From Sphingopyxis sp. H053 (GTDB lineage Bacteria; Pseudomonadota; Alphaproteobacteria; Sphingomonadales; Sphingomonadaceae): 64,000 nucleotides of DNA. The stretch is from the NCBI RefSeq assembly GCF_001468225.1, contig NZ_LNRU01000003.1, positions 124,001 through 188,000 on the forward strand, given 5' to 3'. Under the pieces are notes generated by a model. The model was given only the letters and a program-made list of their open reading frames with translations, did no database searches and had not been told where the DNA came from. This document shows, piece by piece, positions 1 to 8,809 of the stretch (within the stretch, counting starts at the first letter, position 1; every line of letters starts with the position of its first letter). The translations under genes and the position numbers were made by a program.

Positions 1-201
1 GTCGACCGCCTGCAGCGCCCGTTCGATATTCGCCAGGACCTGCTCGGTTTGTTCCTTGGCGTCCTCGGGAATCTCCTGAGTCAGAGGATTGCGCCCGGCG
101 GTGTTTGAAACGAAGATCCAGTTATCGACGGATACCAGCCGCGAGTAGCTCGCCACGTCCTCATATCGTGAACCCGTTTTGAGCTTTACAATCTCAACCA
201 T
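1..201 (-). CDS. RidA-family protein, N-terminal part (runs off window)
   Basis: This leftward reading frame starts at 201 and is open to the window edge, giving the first 67 residues. It begins MVEIVKLKTGSRYEDVASY and continues with a VSVDNWIFVSNTAG segment and EQTEQVLANIERALQAVD. This is the typical N-terminal half of the RidA/YjgF family, which hydrolyses reactive enamine or imine intermediates to ketones. A GGAGA ribosome site lies just upstream of the ATG. It follows the cyclodeaminase-family gene on the same strand after a 60-base gap, so the two are probably co-transcribed. The active-site arginine would lie in the missing C-terminal half. Confidence 0.8.
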   Translation of the reverse strand, partial: MVEIVKLKTGSRYEDVASYSRLVSVDNWIFVSNTAGRNPLTQEIPEDAKEQTEQVLANIERALQAVD

Positions 202-261
202 ATTATCTCCAACTCAGAGCAGAGGCCTTGGGAACCAAAAAGGCGCATTCAGTCCATTGCG

Positions 262-1401
262 TCACCGCAGAACGGGCGTGTCCCAAAGATTGAGCGACTG
301 GCCGATGCCGCGCGCGACTGCGTTGCGATAAACGACGGTGCCCCAGGCAACGTCCTCGACGGGCATTCCGCCAACAGACAAGATGATGATTTCATCGTCA
401 TTCTGTCGGCCGGGGGCCTGGCCGGCGACGATGCGACCAAGATCCTCCAGATCTTCTTTCACCATCCGACCTTCGGCGATCATATCCATAAACTTGACGC
501 CGATCATTGGCACCGCGTTATGGGCCGGCTTGGGCAGTTCATCAAACCAGGCTTCGTACAGACCGGTGTTATCGAGAACCTTTCGGACGTCTTTGGCCTC
601 CATTGCCTCGTCAATCTCACACGTTGATGGCATGGCCAGAAACGCCCCTGGCTTCACCCATTCACGCTTGACGATAGGATAAGTCGAAGGATCACCTGCT
701 ACGCCTGTATTGCAGTAACTGACCACATCGGAACCGCGAACGACCGCCTCAATCGAGTCAGCCACTTCTATGTTTTTGATCTGAGGCATGTCGGCCTTTA
801 GCCAATCGAGAAAGCTATCAAGGCTCGATTTACCGCGCGCCTTGATCTTGATCGTGTCAAGTTCGGGGCAGACAGCAGACACTGCCATGAGCGTTGTTTT
901 GCCCATGACACCTGGGCCGACCAGCCCGAAAACCTTGGAGTCCTTTCGCGCAAGATGCCGCGCCCCCACTCCCGGGATCGCCCCGGTCCGGTATGCCGAC
1001 AGGAGATTTGCGGACATGAAGGCAAGCGGCGCAGCAGTATCGGCGTCGTTGAGCACAAACATAAGGATGGACCGCGGCAAACCCTTTTCCCGGTTTTCGA
1101 CGTTAGATCCATACCATTTGACACCGGTAGTCCGAAAGCGGCCGCCAAGATAGGCGGGCATCGCCATGAAACGGCGGTCCGCGGTCGGCTTTGGCATGTC
1201 TGGAAAAGGCGAGTTCTGCGGAAACAAAATTATCGCCCCGTGGGAATCGTTGTTTGATCCCGACATACGATAGTCTCCCTGCCACAACAGGCCGAACATT
1301 TCCTCCATCGTATCCACACACATGGCCATATCGGTAACACCGGCCTTGATCATGTCTTGCTCTGACAGATACAAGAAATCTATTTTTGCTGTTCCGGTCA
1401 T
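262..1401 (-). CDS. Ornithine cyclodeaminase / mu-crystallin family protein ('tyramine oxidase subunit B' type)
   Basis: The 379-residue protein has a dinucleotide-binding motif FGLVGPGVMGKTT near residue 160, preceded by the family signature SAYRTGAIPGVGARHLARK. It ends SLNLWDTPVLR. Overall it resembles the NCBI-named tyramine oxidase subunit B group, a branch of the NAD(P)-dependent ornithine cyclodeaminase family, whose biochemical role is poorly established. Members reduce cyclic imines or release ammonia from amino acids. It is transcribed away from the MFS/amine oxidase genes but shares the amine theme, and a RidA gene follows it. I infer a role in handling imines from amine oxidation; the substrate is unknown. 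Confidence 0.8.
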   Translation of the reverse strand: MTGTAKIDFLYLSEQDMIKAGVTDMAMCVDTMEEMFGLLWQGDYRMSGSNNDSHGAIILFPQNSPFPDMPKPTADRRFMAMPAYLGGRFRTTGVKWYGSNVENREKGLPRSILMFVLNDADTAAPLAFMSANLLSAYRTGAIPGVGARHLARKDSKVFGLVGPGVMGKTTLMAVSAVCPELDTIKIKARGKSSLDSFLDWLKADMPQIKNIEVADSIEAVVRGSDVVSYCNTGVAGDPSTYPIVKREWVKPGAFLAMPSTCEIDEAMEAKDVRKVLDNTGLYEAWFDELPKPAHNAVPMIGVKFMDMIAEGRMVKEDLEDLGRIVAGQAPGRQNDDEIIILSVGGMPVEDVAWGTVVYRNAVARGIGQSLNLWDTPVLR

Positions 1402-3006
1402 GAGTCCACCTTCTTAACTGTCTAAATTGTCATTCGAACATCGGCCCAGAGCGAACATCACTTCCCTGACCTTCAACAACGGCCCCAAGCAAGAGTCATG
1501 CAAGCTTGCGTTGAACAAATTTCTCTAACTGGTGAATACCGCCGAGCCAGCCCGCCTCTGCGCTCCATGATCGGGTAAGCGATTAAACCGTCGGGTATCG
1601 ACGCCTTCAACCGAGAGCCAGACCAGCCGGCATGAGCAACCCTCCCCTTTTCCGCGCAAAGCGTCTGTTGTTACAGGAAACAGGGAGCCGACGGCATAGC
1701 CCTGAATCTTCTGATTCATCGCCTCGTCCGTGCCCAGCGTCGGATTACAACGGGCTTCGCTATTACCCTCAATTGGAGCTAGACGTTACGATGAATCAAC
1801 GATTGCCATAGACCTGCATATAAATGAGCCGCTTGGCCGTAACGACCAACCGGATTCTCAGTTTATTATACAAACGACGAATTTCTAAGCCTGTCAATCT
1901 AAAAGTCGACGCTCGACCGGTAGGCGGCCTGCGGCATCCCCTTGGCATGGCTGCCGCATGGAGCAGCAGACGGCCGACCTTGTGCCTCCGACGGCGAGCT
2001 CACGCGTAATAGGAGGAAAGATTGGGATGAGCTGCGCGAACTCCTGAAAAACCGCAACACCGTTGTTCCGCAAAGCCATGGATCTGAATTGTGATCCCGG
2101 TCAGCGCTTCTCGCGCCGCTCCGACCATCGTTGCGTGATGACGATCTGCGCGGATTTGCTGCACAACTTTTGCGTCCAACCAAGCGGAGCCCATTTCTGG
2201 AGTACGCATCCAAGGACCTGCCAAAATCAGGATGCGCCTTCCCTGACAATCGGGAGGGCGGCCCGCCAATCCGAGGGCCACCTGCTCGCGTGGCCAAGGT
2301 GCATCCTCATCCCTTGGACCCGCCCTCGCGTCGCGGCAAACGCAAAAGCGGCAAATGAAGTTTACCGCACAGAGAAGTCCAGCCGAACAAAGACGCAATA
2401 AATTATCTTTTGACAGAATTATGCTAGTTTTTTTCGGCCTCATGAGACCGTGAGAACAAACCTGTTGCCGCAAACTTCCGGGCACCCCAAAATCGTATAT
2501 TAATGGTGTTATTTCACACAGTTAGTCCAGATTATAGATCGCGACAGCCTCGCCGGTCGCGCCATATATCTTCCCGATAGAAAAATCATCAATCGCATAA
2601 ATTAGTTGCGAACAGTGACGAAATTGCTACGAATTCAAGGAGCGTGCGGTCGATTCGATTCCACACTGAAGCCGCAACCAATCTCGCGCACGACCCAGGG
2701 AGAACAAATGTACGCCGCGACCGGCCCGATAAACGTCCTGACGAGCGGTTCGCGGCCTCATGCGGACAAATCTCGTTGGCCCGGGCGTGGCGGCTGCAGC
2801 GTCGGCGGGATTGGCTGTGGACGGGCCGTCACTTATCCCCAGACTGGCCGCGCGAACAATTCATTTGCCCAACCGCCGAGCTGCAAGCAGTTCGCTGTCC
2901 ACTATCTGGTCGAAGCCTGGCCCGGATCAAACTGCGACGGGATAGAATCCGACGTGTTGGCGGCTGCCGAAGTCGGTGCTGCTGTGCCGAATCAGGCGTG
3001 AACGAG
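1402..3006. other. Gene-poor interval between divergent catabolic units
   Basis: This 1.6-kb stretch separates the leftward cyclodeaminase gene from the rightward MFS gene. Several short frames exist on both strands (for example 2000-2485 minus, 2131-2358 plus and 2606-3001 plus). None has a recognisable domain, convincing ribosome site or family-like composition. It may hold a decayed regulator plus the promoters of both units, but I cannot prove either. The frame upstream of 3007 is open to 2644, but its extra 121 residues are arginine- and cysteine-rich and unlike any transporter N-terminus. Confidence 0.5.
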
Positions 3007-4236
3007 ATGGGGGACAAGGCGAACACGATGTCCGGACTTGGCGATAGTCCACAGCAAACGCTCGTAATCGCAGGCCTACTCTACTCTTTTTCGCTCATAC
3101 TTATCAACATCGCCCCCTTCTTCGTTGGCATGTATGTGGACCATTTTCAGGTGAGCCTGAGCGCAGCGGGCGTCGTGCAGACGGTGGATCAGGCCGGCGG
3201 CTTGCTGGGTGCAGCCGTCGGCTTCGTCCTGATGCCCCGTTTTGGCTGGAAGGGCCTTGTTCTCATCGCTTTGCTCATCGCAGCAGTGAGCAACGCGTTT
3301 ACCGCGACGGCGGATAGCTATGCCGTGTTATGCGCGGTCCGATTCCTTGCGGGTTTTGGTGCTATGCTGAGCACCACCGTGACAGCCTGCGTTCTTGCGC
3401 AGGCGACCGTCCCTTTGCGAGCCTATAGTGCGGGCCTGGCGGCAGGCATGCTCTTGTCCGCGGCGGCGGTTTGGCTGCTTGACGCCCTGCGCATTGCTTA
3501 CGGCGATGCTATTGCGCTCGGTTCGGGCGCATTGTGGCTCGGCTTCGGCGGACTGCTCGCGCTCTTTCTGCCGCGCCAACTGAGCGGGCCGGTCAATCCT
3601 CACGGGGAGGCAGTCACGCCTCGCGCGCCCCACTGCCCGCAGACGGTCGGCAAAACCGCCCTGATCGCGCTTCTCCTTTTCAGTGTGAGCATCAATGTCA
3701 TATACGTCTTTATCGAGCACTTTGGCTTCGCGAACGGGCTTGCCCGGGGCGATGCCACCAATGCGCTGGCTCTGGGTTTCCTCTTCGCGGCTGCCGGCAG
3801 CCTGATTCCGACCATGTTCGGCGTCGCTGGTGGCCATCTCAAGTGGATCAGCATGACAACCCTGATATTCTTTGGTTCGCTGGTGGGCATCTATAGTGCA
3901 CAAACGACGGTGCTGTTCGCCTTGGCCTTTGGAGTCTGCGCCTCCGCCTGGTGCATGGGCCTCGCATATTACATGTCGTTAATCGCCCAGAACGACCCCG
4001 AACGACGATACACGAGAATGATATATATCGTGAACGCTGCTGCACAGTCGATCGGTCCAGCGATTGGTGTGCTGGCGCTAAGCCGCGCCACGCCGCCTGC
4101 TGTCTTTGCCGTGCCCCCAGTCCCTGCACTTCTCGCGGTGCTACTTGTCGCTATTGCGTTGTCGACCTCGTCCTTCCTTCCCCTTCGTGTTCACCCCCGA
4201 CCACAAGAGGACTTGTACCCATGGCCTCTGCCATGA
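3007..4236 (+). CDS. MFS transporter
   Basis: From the ATG at 3007 the protein is 409 residues, with about twelve hydrophobic segments starting LVIAGLLYSFSLILINIAPF, and a central polar loop near residue 200. The VGMYVDHFQVS and RFLAGFGAML segments suit the major facilitator superfamily, which uses proton or solute gradients to move small molecules across the inner membrane. ATGs at 3007 and 3028 both fit and the ribosome site does not decide. The gene overlaps the downstream RidA gene by 16 bases, so it is probably the first gene of the amine operon and the likely uptake or efflux system for the substrate or product. Specificity cannot be read from sequence. Confidence 0.75.
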   Translation: MGDKANTMSGLGDSPQQTLVIAGLLYSFSLILINIAPFFVGMYVDHFQVSLSAAGVVQTVDQAGGLLGAAVGFVLMPRFGWKGLVLIALLIAAVSNAFTATADSYAVLCAVRFLAGFGAMLSTTVTACVLAQATVPLRAYSAGLAAGMLLSAAAVWLLDALRIAYGDAIALGSGALWLGFGGLLALFLPRQLSGPVNPHGEAVTPRAPHCPQTVGKTALIALLLFSVSINVIYVFIEHFGFANGLARGDATNALALGFLFAAAGSLIPTMFGVAGGHLKWISMTTLIFFGSLVGIYSAQTTVLFALAFGVCASAWCMGLAYYMSLIAQNDPERRYTRMIYIVNAAAQSIGPAIGVLALSRATPPAVFAVPPVPALLAVLLVAIALSTSSFLPLRVHPRPQEDLYPWPLP

Positions 4237-4637
4237 AACCCCAGTCGTTCCACCTGATCCCCGACATGGAAAAGGGATATTGCATGTCCGTCGGCGTGCG
4301 CGCCGGAGACTTACTGTTCATCGGTGGACTCTTTGCCGTGGACGACGAAGGCAACGCCCTCCATCCCGATGACGCCGCCATGCAGTTCAAGGTCGTCTAC
4401 GAGCAGATGAACCGTGTACTCGCGGCCCACGGCGGCACGGCCGCCGACGTGGTGAGCGAAACGATTTATTATGGCTGCTCGGCCGAGAAATACAGCGAGC
4501 GGCTGGTTCCATACAGGCAGGCCTTCTACCTGGGCTGCAAAGGTCCATCGGTGGTTGGTGTGCGGGTCGCCGGCTTCATCGAGCGCGCCATCCAGGTCGA
4601 GGTCACGGCCATTGCTTATCTGCCAGTTCGTGCATGA
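4221..4637 (+). CDS. RidA-family protein
   Basis: The 138-residue protein contains GVRAGDLLFIGGLFAVDDEG, QMNRVLAAHGGTAADVVSETIYY and a C-terminal GVRVAGFIERAIQVEVTAIAYL. This is the complete RidA/YjgF fold, including the arginine-bearing VRVAGF strand where substrate carboxylates bind in the family. These enzymes deaminate enamine/imine products released by PLP enzymes or amine oxidases. The start at 4221 has an AGAGG ribosome site and overlaps the transporter gene. The frame is open upstream to 3951, but that part lies entirely inside the transporter gene. This is the second RidA gene in the cluster and suggests that free imines arise here. Confidence 0.85.
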   Translation: MASAMKPQSFHLIPDMEKGYCMSVGVRAGDLLFIGGLFAVDDEGNALHPDDAAMQFKVVYEQMNRVLAAHGGTAADVVSETIYYGCSAEKYSERLVPYRQAFYLGCKGPSVVGVRVAGFIERAIQVEVTAIAYLPVRA

Positions 4638-4745
4638 GGGGTGATGATGTCATTCGGTCTGGCCCGAAGCGGCCCAGAAGGCGGCCCAAGAGTCTAGGGT
4701 TCGCGCATGCGATCTCGTGTAATTGATATATGAATTGAGTGAACC

Positions 4746-6146
4746 ATGAACGCTTATAAAATGCTCATCGATGGACAACTGGTGGCAGGCGCGCGGACGA
4801 TTGATGTCGTCAATCCCGCGACGGGCCAACCGTTCACGGCGGCCCCGGTTGCGGACGAAGGCCAGCTCAATGCCGCCGTGGCGGCGGCGCGCCACGCCTT
4901 TCCCGCTTGGGCAGCAACATCCTGGAGCGAGCGTCGGGATTGCCTCCTGTTTTTGGCGCAACGGCTTGAGGAAGAGGCCGAGGACTTTGCGCGCTTGCTC
5001 GTCAAGGAACAGGGCAAGCCCTTGCCCGAGGCGCGGTTCGAAATCGGCGCCACGGTGCAGGGGATGCGCTATTACGCCAGCGTCGAACTGTCTGCCGAAA
5101 CGCGAAGCCATGTCAATGGCAGCTACCAGATTGATCGCCGCCCGCTGGGCGTCGTCGCCGCGATCACGCCGTGGAATTATCCGTTGATCTTGGCAAGCAA
5201 CAAATTCGCCCCTGCCCTACTGACGGGGAACACGGTGATATTGAAGCCTGCCCCGACCACGCCGCTGACGAGCCTTGAGCTGGGCCGACTGGCATCCGAG
5301 ATTTTTCCACGGGGCGTGTTCAATGTCATTGCCGACGAAAATGATCTCGGCCCAAGTCTTACCGGCCATCCCGACATTGCCAAGATTTCCTTCACCGGAT
5401 CGACCGGAACCGGCAAACGCGTCATGCAGGGCGCAGTCGAGACATTGAAGCGGGTGACGCTGGAATTGGGCGGCAATGACCCGGCCATCGTCCTCAAGGA
5501 CGCCGATGTGGAGCGCGCGGCCCAGGGCCTCGCCGCCACCGCCTTCCTCAACGCGGGTCAGATTTGTGCAGCGCCCAAGCGTCTTTATGTCGCCGACGAG
5601 ATTTACGATGCCTTTTGTGAGCGGCTGGTCGCGGCGGCCAGAGCATTAAAGCTCGGCGCGGGGGACGAGGACGGGGTCACCATCGGTCCCATCCAGAACA
5701 ATATGCAGTTCAACAAGGTTCGCGAGATTATCGAAGAAGCGGCGGCCCAAGGCAGGGTTTTGACGGGCGGTCATATCACCAATCGGCCCGGCTTTTTCAT
5801 AGAGCCGACGGTAATCGCCGATCTAGCCGACGAGGCCAGGTTGGTCGCCGATGAACAATTTGGCCCCGTCGTGCCGGTGCTTCGCTTTTCGGATGAGAGG
5901 GAGGCGATCTCGCGGGCCAACACCGGCCCTTACGGCCTCGGAGCTTCCATCTGGTCGCGTGATGTCGATCGGGCACGCACGCTCGCCCGCGATCTTGAAG
6001 CCGGAACGGTGTGGATCAATCAGCACGTCGCCATTCAACCCGACATTCCCTTTTCGGGCGCGAAGCAGTCCGGTGTCGGAACCGAAGGCGGTATTGAAGG
6101 CGTCCGTGAATTCACGCGCCTTCAAGTAATCAACGCGGCGGCCTGA
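4746..6146 (+). CDS. NAD(P)-dependent aldehyde dehydrogenase
   Basis: The 466-residue protein is full length for the ALDH superfamily. It has the PWNYP motif (N144), the general base in LELGGNDPAIV (E240) and the nucleophile in NAGQICAAPKR (C274). These residues oxidise an aldehyde through a covalent thiohemiacetal to a carboxylate. It sits between a RidA gene and an amine oxidase gene on the same strand. The natural reading is oxidation of the aldehyde released by deamination, as succinic semialdehyde or aminoaldehyde dehydrogenases do, or as 3-succinoylsemialdehyde-pyridine dehydrogenase does after NicA2/Pnao. The actual substrate is not determined by sequence. Confidence 0.9.
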   Translation: MNAYKMLIDGQLVAGARTIDVVNPATGQPFTAAPVADEGQLNAAVAAARHAFPAWAATSWSERRDCLLFLAQRLEEEAEDFARLLVKEQGKPLPEARFEIGATVQGMRYYASVELSAETRSHVNGSYQIDRRPLGVVAAITPWNYPLILASNKFAPALLTGNTVILKPAPTTPLTSLELGRLASEIFPRGVFNVIADENDLGPSLTGHPDIAKISFTGSTGTGKRVMQGAVETLKRVTLELGGNDPAIVLKDADVERAAQGLAATAFLNAGQICAAPKRLYVADEIYDAFCERLVAAARALKLGAGDEDGVTIGPIQNNMQFNKVREIIEEAAAQGRVLTGGHITNRPGFFIEPTVIADLADEARLVADEQFGPVVPVLRFSDEREAISRANTGPYGLGASIWSRDVDRARTLARDLEAGTVWINQHVAIQPDIPFSGAKQSGVGTEGGIEGVREFTRLQVINAAA

Positions 6147-6183
6147 CGAAATTGGCTATCGGATAAGGGAAGAGGGAAATGTC

Positions 6184-7653
6184 GTGACCACAGATAAGAA
6201 GAACGCCATGGCGAACCAGCCTGTCGACAGACGTTCGCTGATGAGGCTCGGCGCTGCGGCAGCCGGCGCAGTTGCGCTGGCGAGCTGTGCAAAGGAAAAT
6301 CCCGGACGCGAGGCACGCGACGGCGGCGGCGAAGGCGGCCCCTATGATGTCGCCGTCATCGGCGCGGGTTATGCCGGCATCACGGCCGCGCGCGACCTTG
6401 CCGCCAAGGGCTGGCGCGTGGTCGTGCTGGAAGCGCGCCCGCGCATCGGCGGGCGCACGTTCACCAGCGAGTTTCTCGGCCGGCCGGTGGAATTGGGAGG
6501 ATCGTCCGTCCACTGGGTACAGCCGCATGTCTTCACGGAAATGCAGCGCTACGGCTTCGACTTCGAAGAAGTGCCTCTCTACGATCTCGACGCATCCTAT
6601 ATCATGACGTCGGATGGAGCCGTCCACAATGTGCCGCCCGCGAAGTTCGACACGCTTTACAACGACGCGTTCAACAGATTCTGCGCCAACTCGCGCACAT
6701 TGTTTCCACAACCATACAAGCCCTTCGCCAACCCCGAAGTGCTGAAGATCGATGACATCTCGGCGGCTCGGCACCTTGCATCGCTCGGCCTCGATCCGCT
6801 GGCGAAAGCGGCATTGAGCGCAGAACTCGTACTCTATGCCGGTGGTCCGCTATCAACATTCAGCTATGCGAGTTTCGTCAAACTTTTCGCTCTCGCAGCG
6901 TGGGATCCTTTCACCTTCACTGACTCGGAAAAGCACTGGCATATCGCCAATGGCGGAACTGCGGCATTGGCCAAGGCAATCCTTGACGACAGCAAGGCCG
7001 ATGTGCGGCTCGGCACTGTGGTCAAAGAAGTAGAACAGAGCGACAGGGGCGTCACCCTCAGGACTGCCGACGGACAAACATTCGAGGCAAGAGCTGCTGT
7101 CTTCACTCTGCCTACCTCTGTCTATCCAGACATCAACTTCAAGCCAGGACTGTCGCCCGCCAAGCGGGAATTCATCGCCCATGGCGATAGTGCCGATGGC
7201 GCCACGATGTACATGAAAGTAAAAAAGAACCTCGGTAACACCTTTGCCTTTTGCGATGATCCAAACCCGTTAAACGCAATCCAGACCGAGGAATTCGGTG
7301 ACGACGGCACGATTCTGAAGGCGACGCTGGGCCGGCAATCGCTGATTGACATGAACGATCTGGACGCTGTCGGTGCGGAACTGCGAAAGATCCATCCCGA
7401 TGCGGAAATCACCGACATCGCACCATATAATTGGGTCAAGGATCCGTTCTCGAAACAAGCATGGCCAGCCTACAAGGTCGGATGGTTCAAAAAATTCAAA
7501 GACATGGCAAAACCCGAAGGCCGCCTGTTCTTCGCCGGCTCCGCTACTGCCGACGGCTGGCACGAGTACATAGACGGCGCGGTGGAAAGCGGAATTCGTG
7601 CCTGCCGGGAAGTGACCGAAAAGCTTGCAAAAGAGGATGCGACAAATGGATAA
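6184..7653 (+). CDS. Tat-targeted flavin amine oxidase, NicA2/Pnao-like
   Basis: The 489-residue flavoprotein has an FAD-binding VIGAGYAGITAARDLA motif followed by EARPRIGGRTFTS. It ends with the monoamine-oxidase signature around RLFFAGSATADGWHEYIDGA. From memory it aligns along its length with nicotine oxidoreductase NicA2 and pseudooxynicotine amine oxidase, including HWVQPHVFTEMQRYG. The N-terminus carries twin arginines (residues 16-17), a hydrophobic stretch and LASC (C35). It is therefore probably exported by Tat and lipid-anchored. A GTG at 6184 follows GAGGG; an in-frame ATG at 6208 is an alternative. The cytochrome gene overlaps its end by 8 bases. I infer it dehydrogenates a secondary amine and passes electrons to that cytochrome. 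Confidence 0.85.
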   Translation: MTTDKKNAMANQPVDRRSLMRLGAAAAGAVALASCAKENPGREARDGGGEGGPYDVAVIGAGYAGITAARDLAAKGWRVVVLEARPRIGGRTFTSEFLGRPVELGGSSVHWVQPHVFTEMQRYGFDFEEVPLYDLDASYIMTSDGAVHNVPPAKFDTLYNDAFNRFCANSRTLFPQPYKPFANPEVLKIDDISAARHLASLGLDPLAKAALSAELVLYAGGPLSTFSYASFVKLFALAAWDPFTFTDSEKHWHIANGGTAALAKAILDDSKADVRLGTVVKEVEQSDRGVTLRTADGQTFEARAAVFTLPTSVYPDINFKPGLSPAKREFIAHGDSADGATMYMKVKKNLGNTFAFCDDPNPLNAIQTEEFGDDGTILKATLGRQSLIDMNDLDAVGAELRKIHPDAEITDIAPYNWVKDPFSKQAWPAYKVGWFKKFKDMAKPEGRLFFAGSATADGWHEYIDGAVESGIRACREVTEKLAKEDATNG

Positions 7654-8143
7654 TGCTCATATCGGCAAATATCGACTGGCGTTCTTGGCCGGCCTCGTCC
7701 TGGTCGGGACGGCTGCCTGCTCGAAGCCATCCGAACAAAGCGACGGCAGCGGCGCGGAATCCGGCGTCGGGACACCCGCCCCTACCCCGGCCGCCTCGAC
7801 CGACAGCTATGCTGCGCTGGCCACCGATGCGGGCCAGGTCGAGGCGGGCAAGAAATTGTTCAGCAACTGCGCCGTCTGCCATTCGGTTGACCCTGCGACG
7901 CCATCACCGGCAGGACCGCAACTCATTGCGGTAGTTGGCCGCAAGATCGGCGGCGCGGCGGGCTTTCCCTATTCGCAGGCGCTTGCAAATGCCGACGGCA
8001 CTTGGACGCCCGAAAAGCTCGACGCATTCTTGAAGGACCCCATGTCGGCTTACCCTGGTACCTCGATGGCCTTCGGCGGGCTCGCGAAGGAAACCGATCG
8101 CAAGGCAATGATCGCATATCTCGCGAGCATTCCAGCGAAATAA
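7646..8143 (+). CDS. Lipoprotein c-type cytochrome, probable acceptor for the amine oxidase
   Basis: The 165-residue protein has a short charged N-terminus, a hydrophobic segment and a lipobox ending at C25. A Pro/Ala/Ser-rich linker follows, then one haem-binding CAVCH (C75, C78, H79). A later TSMAFGGL supplies a likely methionine ligand, so this is a class I cytochrome c. The ATG at 7646 has AGAGG upstream and overlaps the amine oxidase stop (ATGGATAA), implying coupled translation. Cytochrome CycN is the known electron acceptor of NicA2, and this pairing is the same, although here both proteins appear membrane-anchored. The longer frame from 7625 lacks a good ribosome site. Confidence 0.88.
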   Translation: MDNAHIGKYRLAFLAGLVLVGTAACSKPSEQSDGSGAESGVGTPAPTPAASTDSYAALATDAGQVEAGKKLFSNCAVCHSVDPATPSPAGPQLIAVVGRKIGGAAGFPYSQALANADGTWTPEKLDAFLKDPMSAYPGTSMAFGGLAKETDRKAMIAYLASIPAK

Positions 8144-8279
8144 CGCCTCCCCCTTCGCGCAACGAAGCTCCCCTGTGCCAATAGTTGCGCGATCGGGGGG
8201 GGCGTTATCCCGATCCGTAGATTCCGAAGAGAATCTTCAGCTCCTCTTATGGTAGCGCACCGACAGGAATTTTTTGAGC

Positions 8280-8663
8280 ATGAAAAGCCTATCAGAAATC
8301 GTCAGCTCGTTCATGGGAACATTCAACGTCGGGGATTATGAGGCGATGTTGGAATTCATTTCCGATACTGCCGTCTATATCGACCCCAACGGCATCGAAC
8401 ATAAGGGACGCGCCGCCGTTGGCGAGGCACTCGCGCCCGGATTTGCAGTATCGGATAGCAAATCGCACTATGAGGTCACGGCGACGATGATCGACGAAGA
8501 TCAATCGATGGGACTGGTGACCTGGACTCTGCTCATAACTGCGCCTGACGAAACACAATCTTCGATCGACGGTCTGGATATACTCCATGTCCGCGACGGA
8601 AAAATCATACTGAAGGACGCTTTTTGCAAGGCGAACGAAATCGCAGTTCGGCAGGTCGCCTGA
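8280..8663 (+). CDS. SnoaL/NTF2-like domain protein
   Basis: The 127-residue protein begins KSLSEIVSSFMGTFNVGDYEAMLEFISDTAVYIDPNG and contains KSHYEVTATMIDEDQ and DGLDILHVRDGKI. This is the alpha+beta cone pattern of the SnoaL/NTF2-like superfamily, which includes small isomerases, hydrolases and binding proteins. AGGA lies 5 bases before an in-frame TTG at 8274 and 11 bases before the ATG at 8280, so either could be the start. It lies between the cytochrome gene and the TMADH-like gene on the same strand. Its role in the amine pathway is unknown; it may act on an unstable intermediate. Confidence 0.7.
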   Translation: MKSLSEIVSSFMGTFNVGDYEAMLEFISDTAVYIDPNGIEHKGRAAVGEALAPGFAVSDSKSHYEVTATMIDEDQSMGLVTWTLLITAPDETQSSIDGLDILHVRDGKIILKDAFCKANEIAVRQVA

Positions 8664-8809
8664 ACCTGCCCAACTGCTCGACGGGAAACATGCCGGAGCC
8701 GGGCTATTTTTATTTCGCCGATCCCGTTCAGGGCGGGGTTGGTTGTCGGAACGCCGGAAACCGGCATCCGGGCGATCCCTGACTGACCAACGCGCCGATG
8801 GAGCGACTT

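Noticed and set aside
2000..2485. Possible decayed regulator upstream of the MFS gene
   Set aside because: Fragments in several frames looked faintly regulator-like, but no motif could be confirmed.
2644..3006. N-terminal extension of the MFS gene
   Set aside because: Arginine/cysteine-rich and not membrane-like; the transporter clearly begins near 3007.
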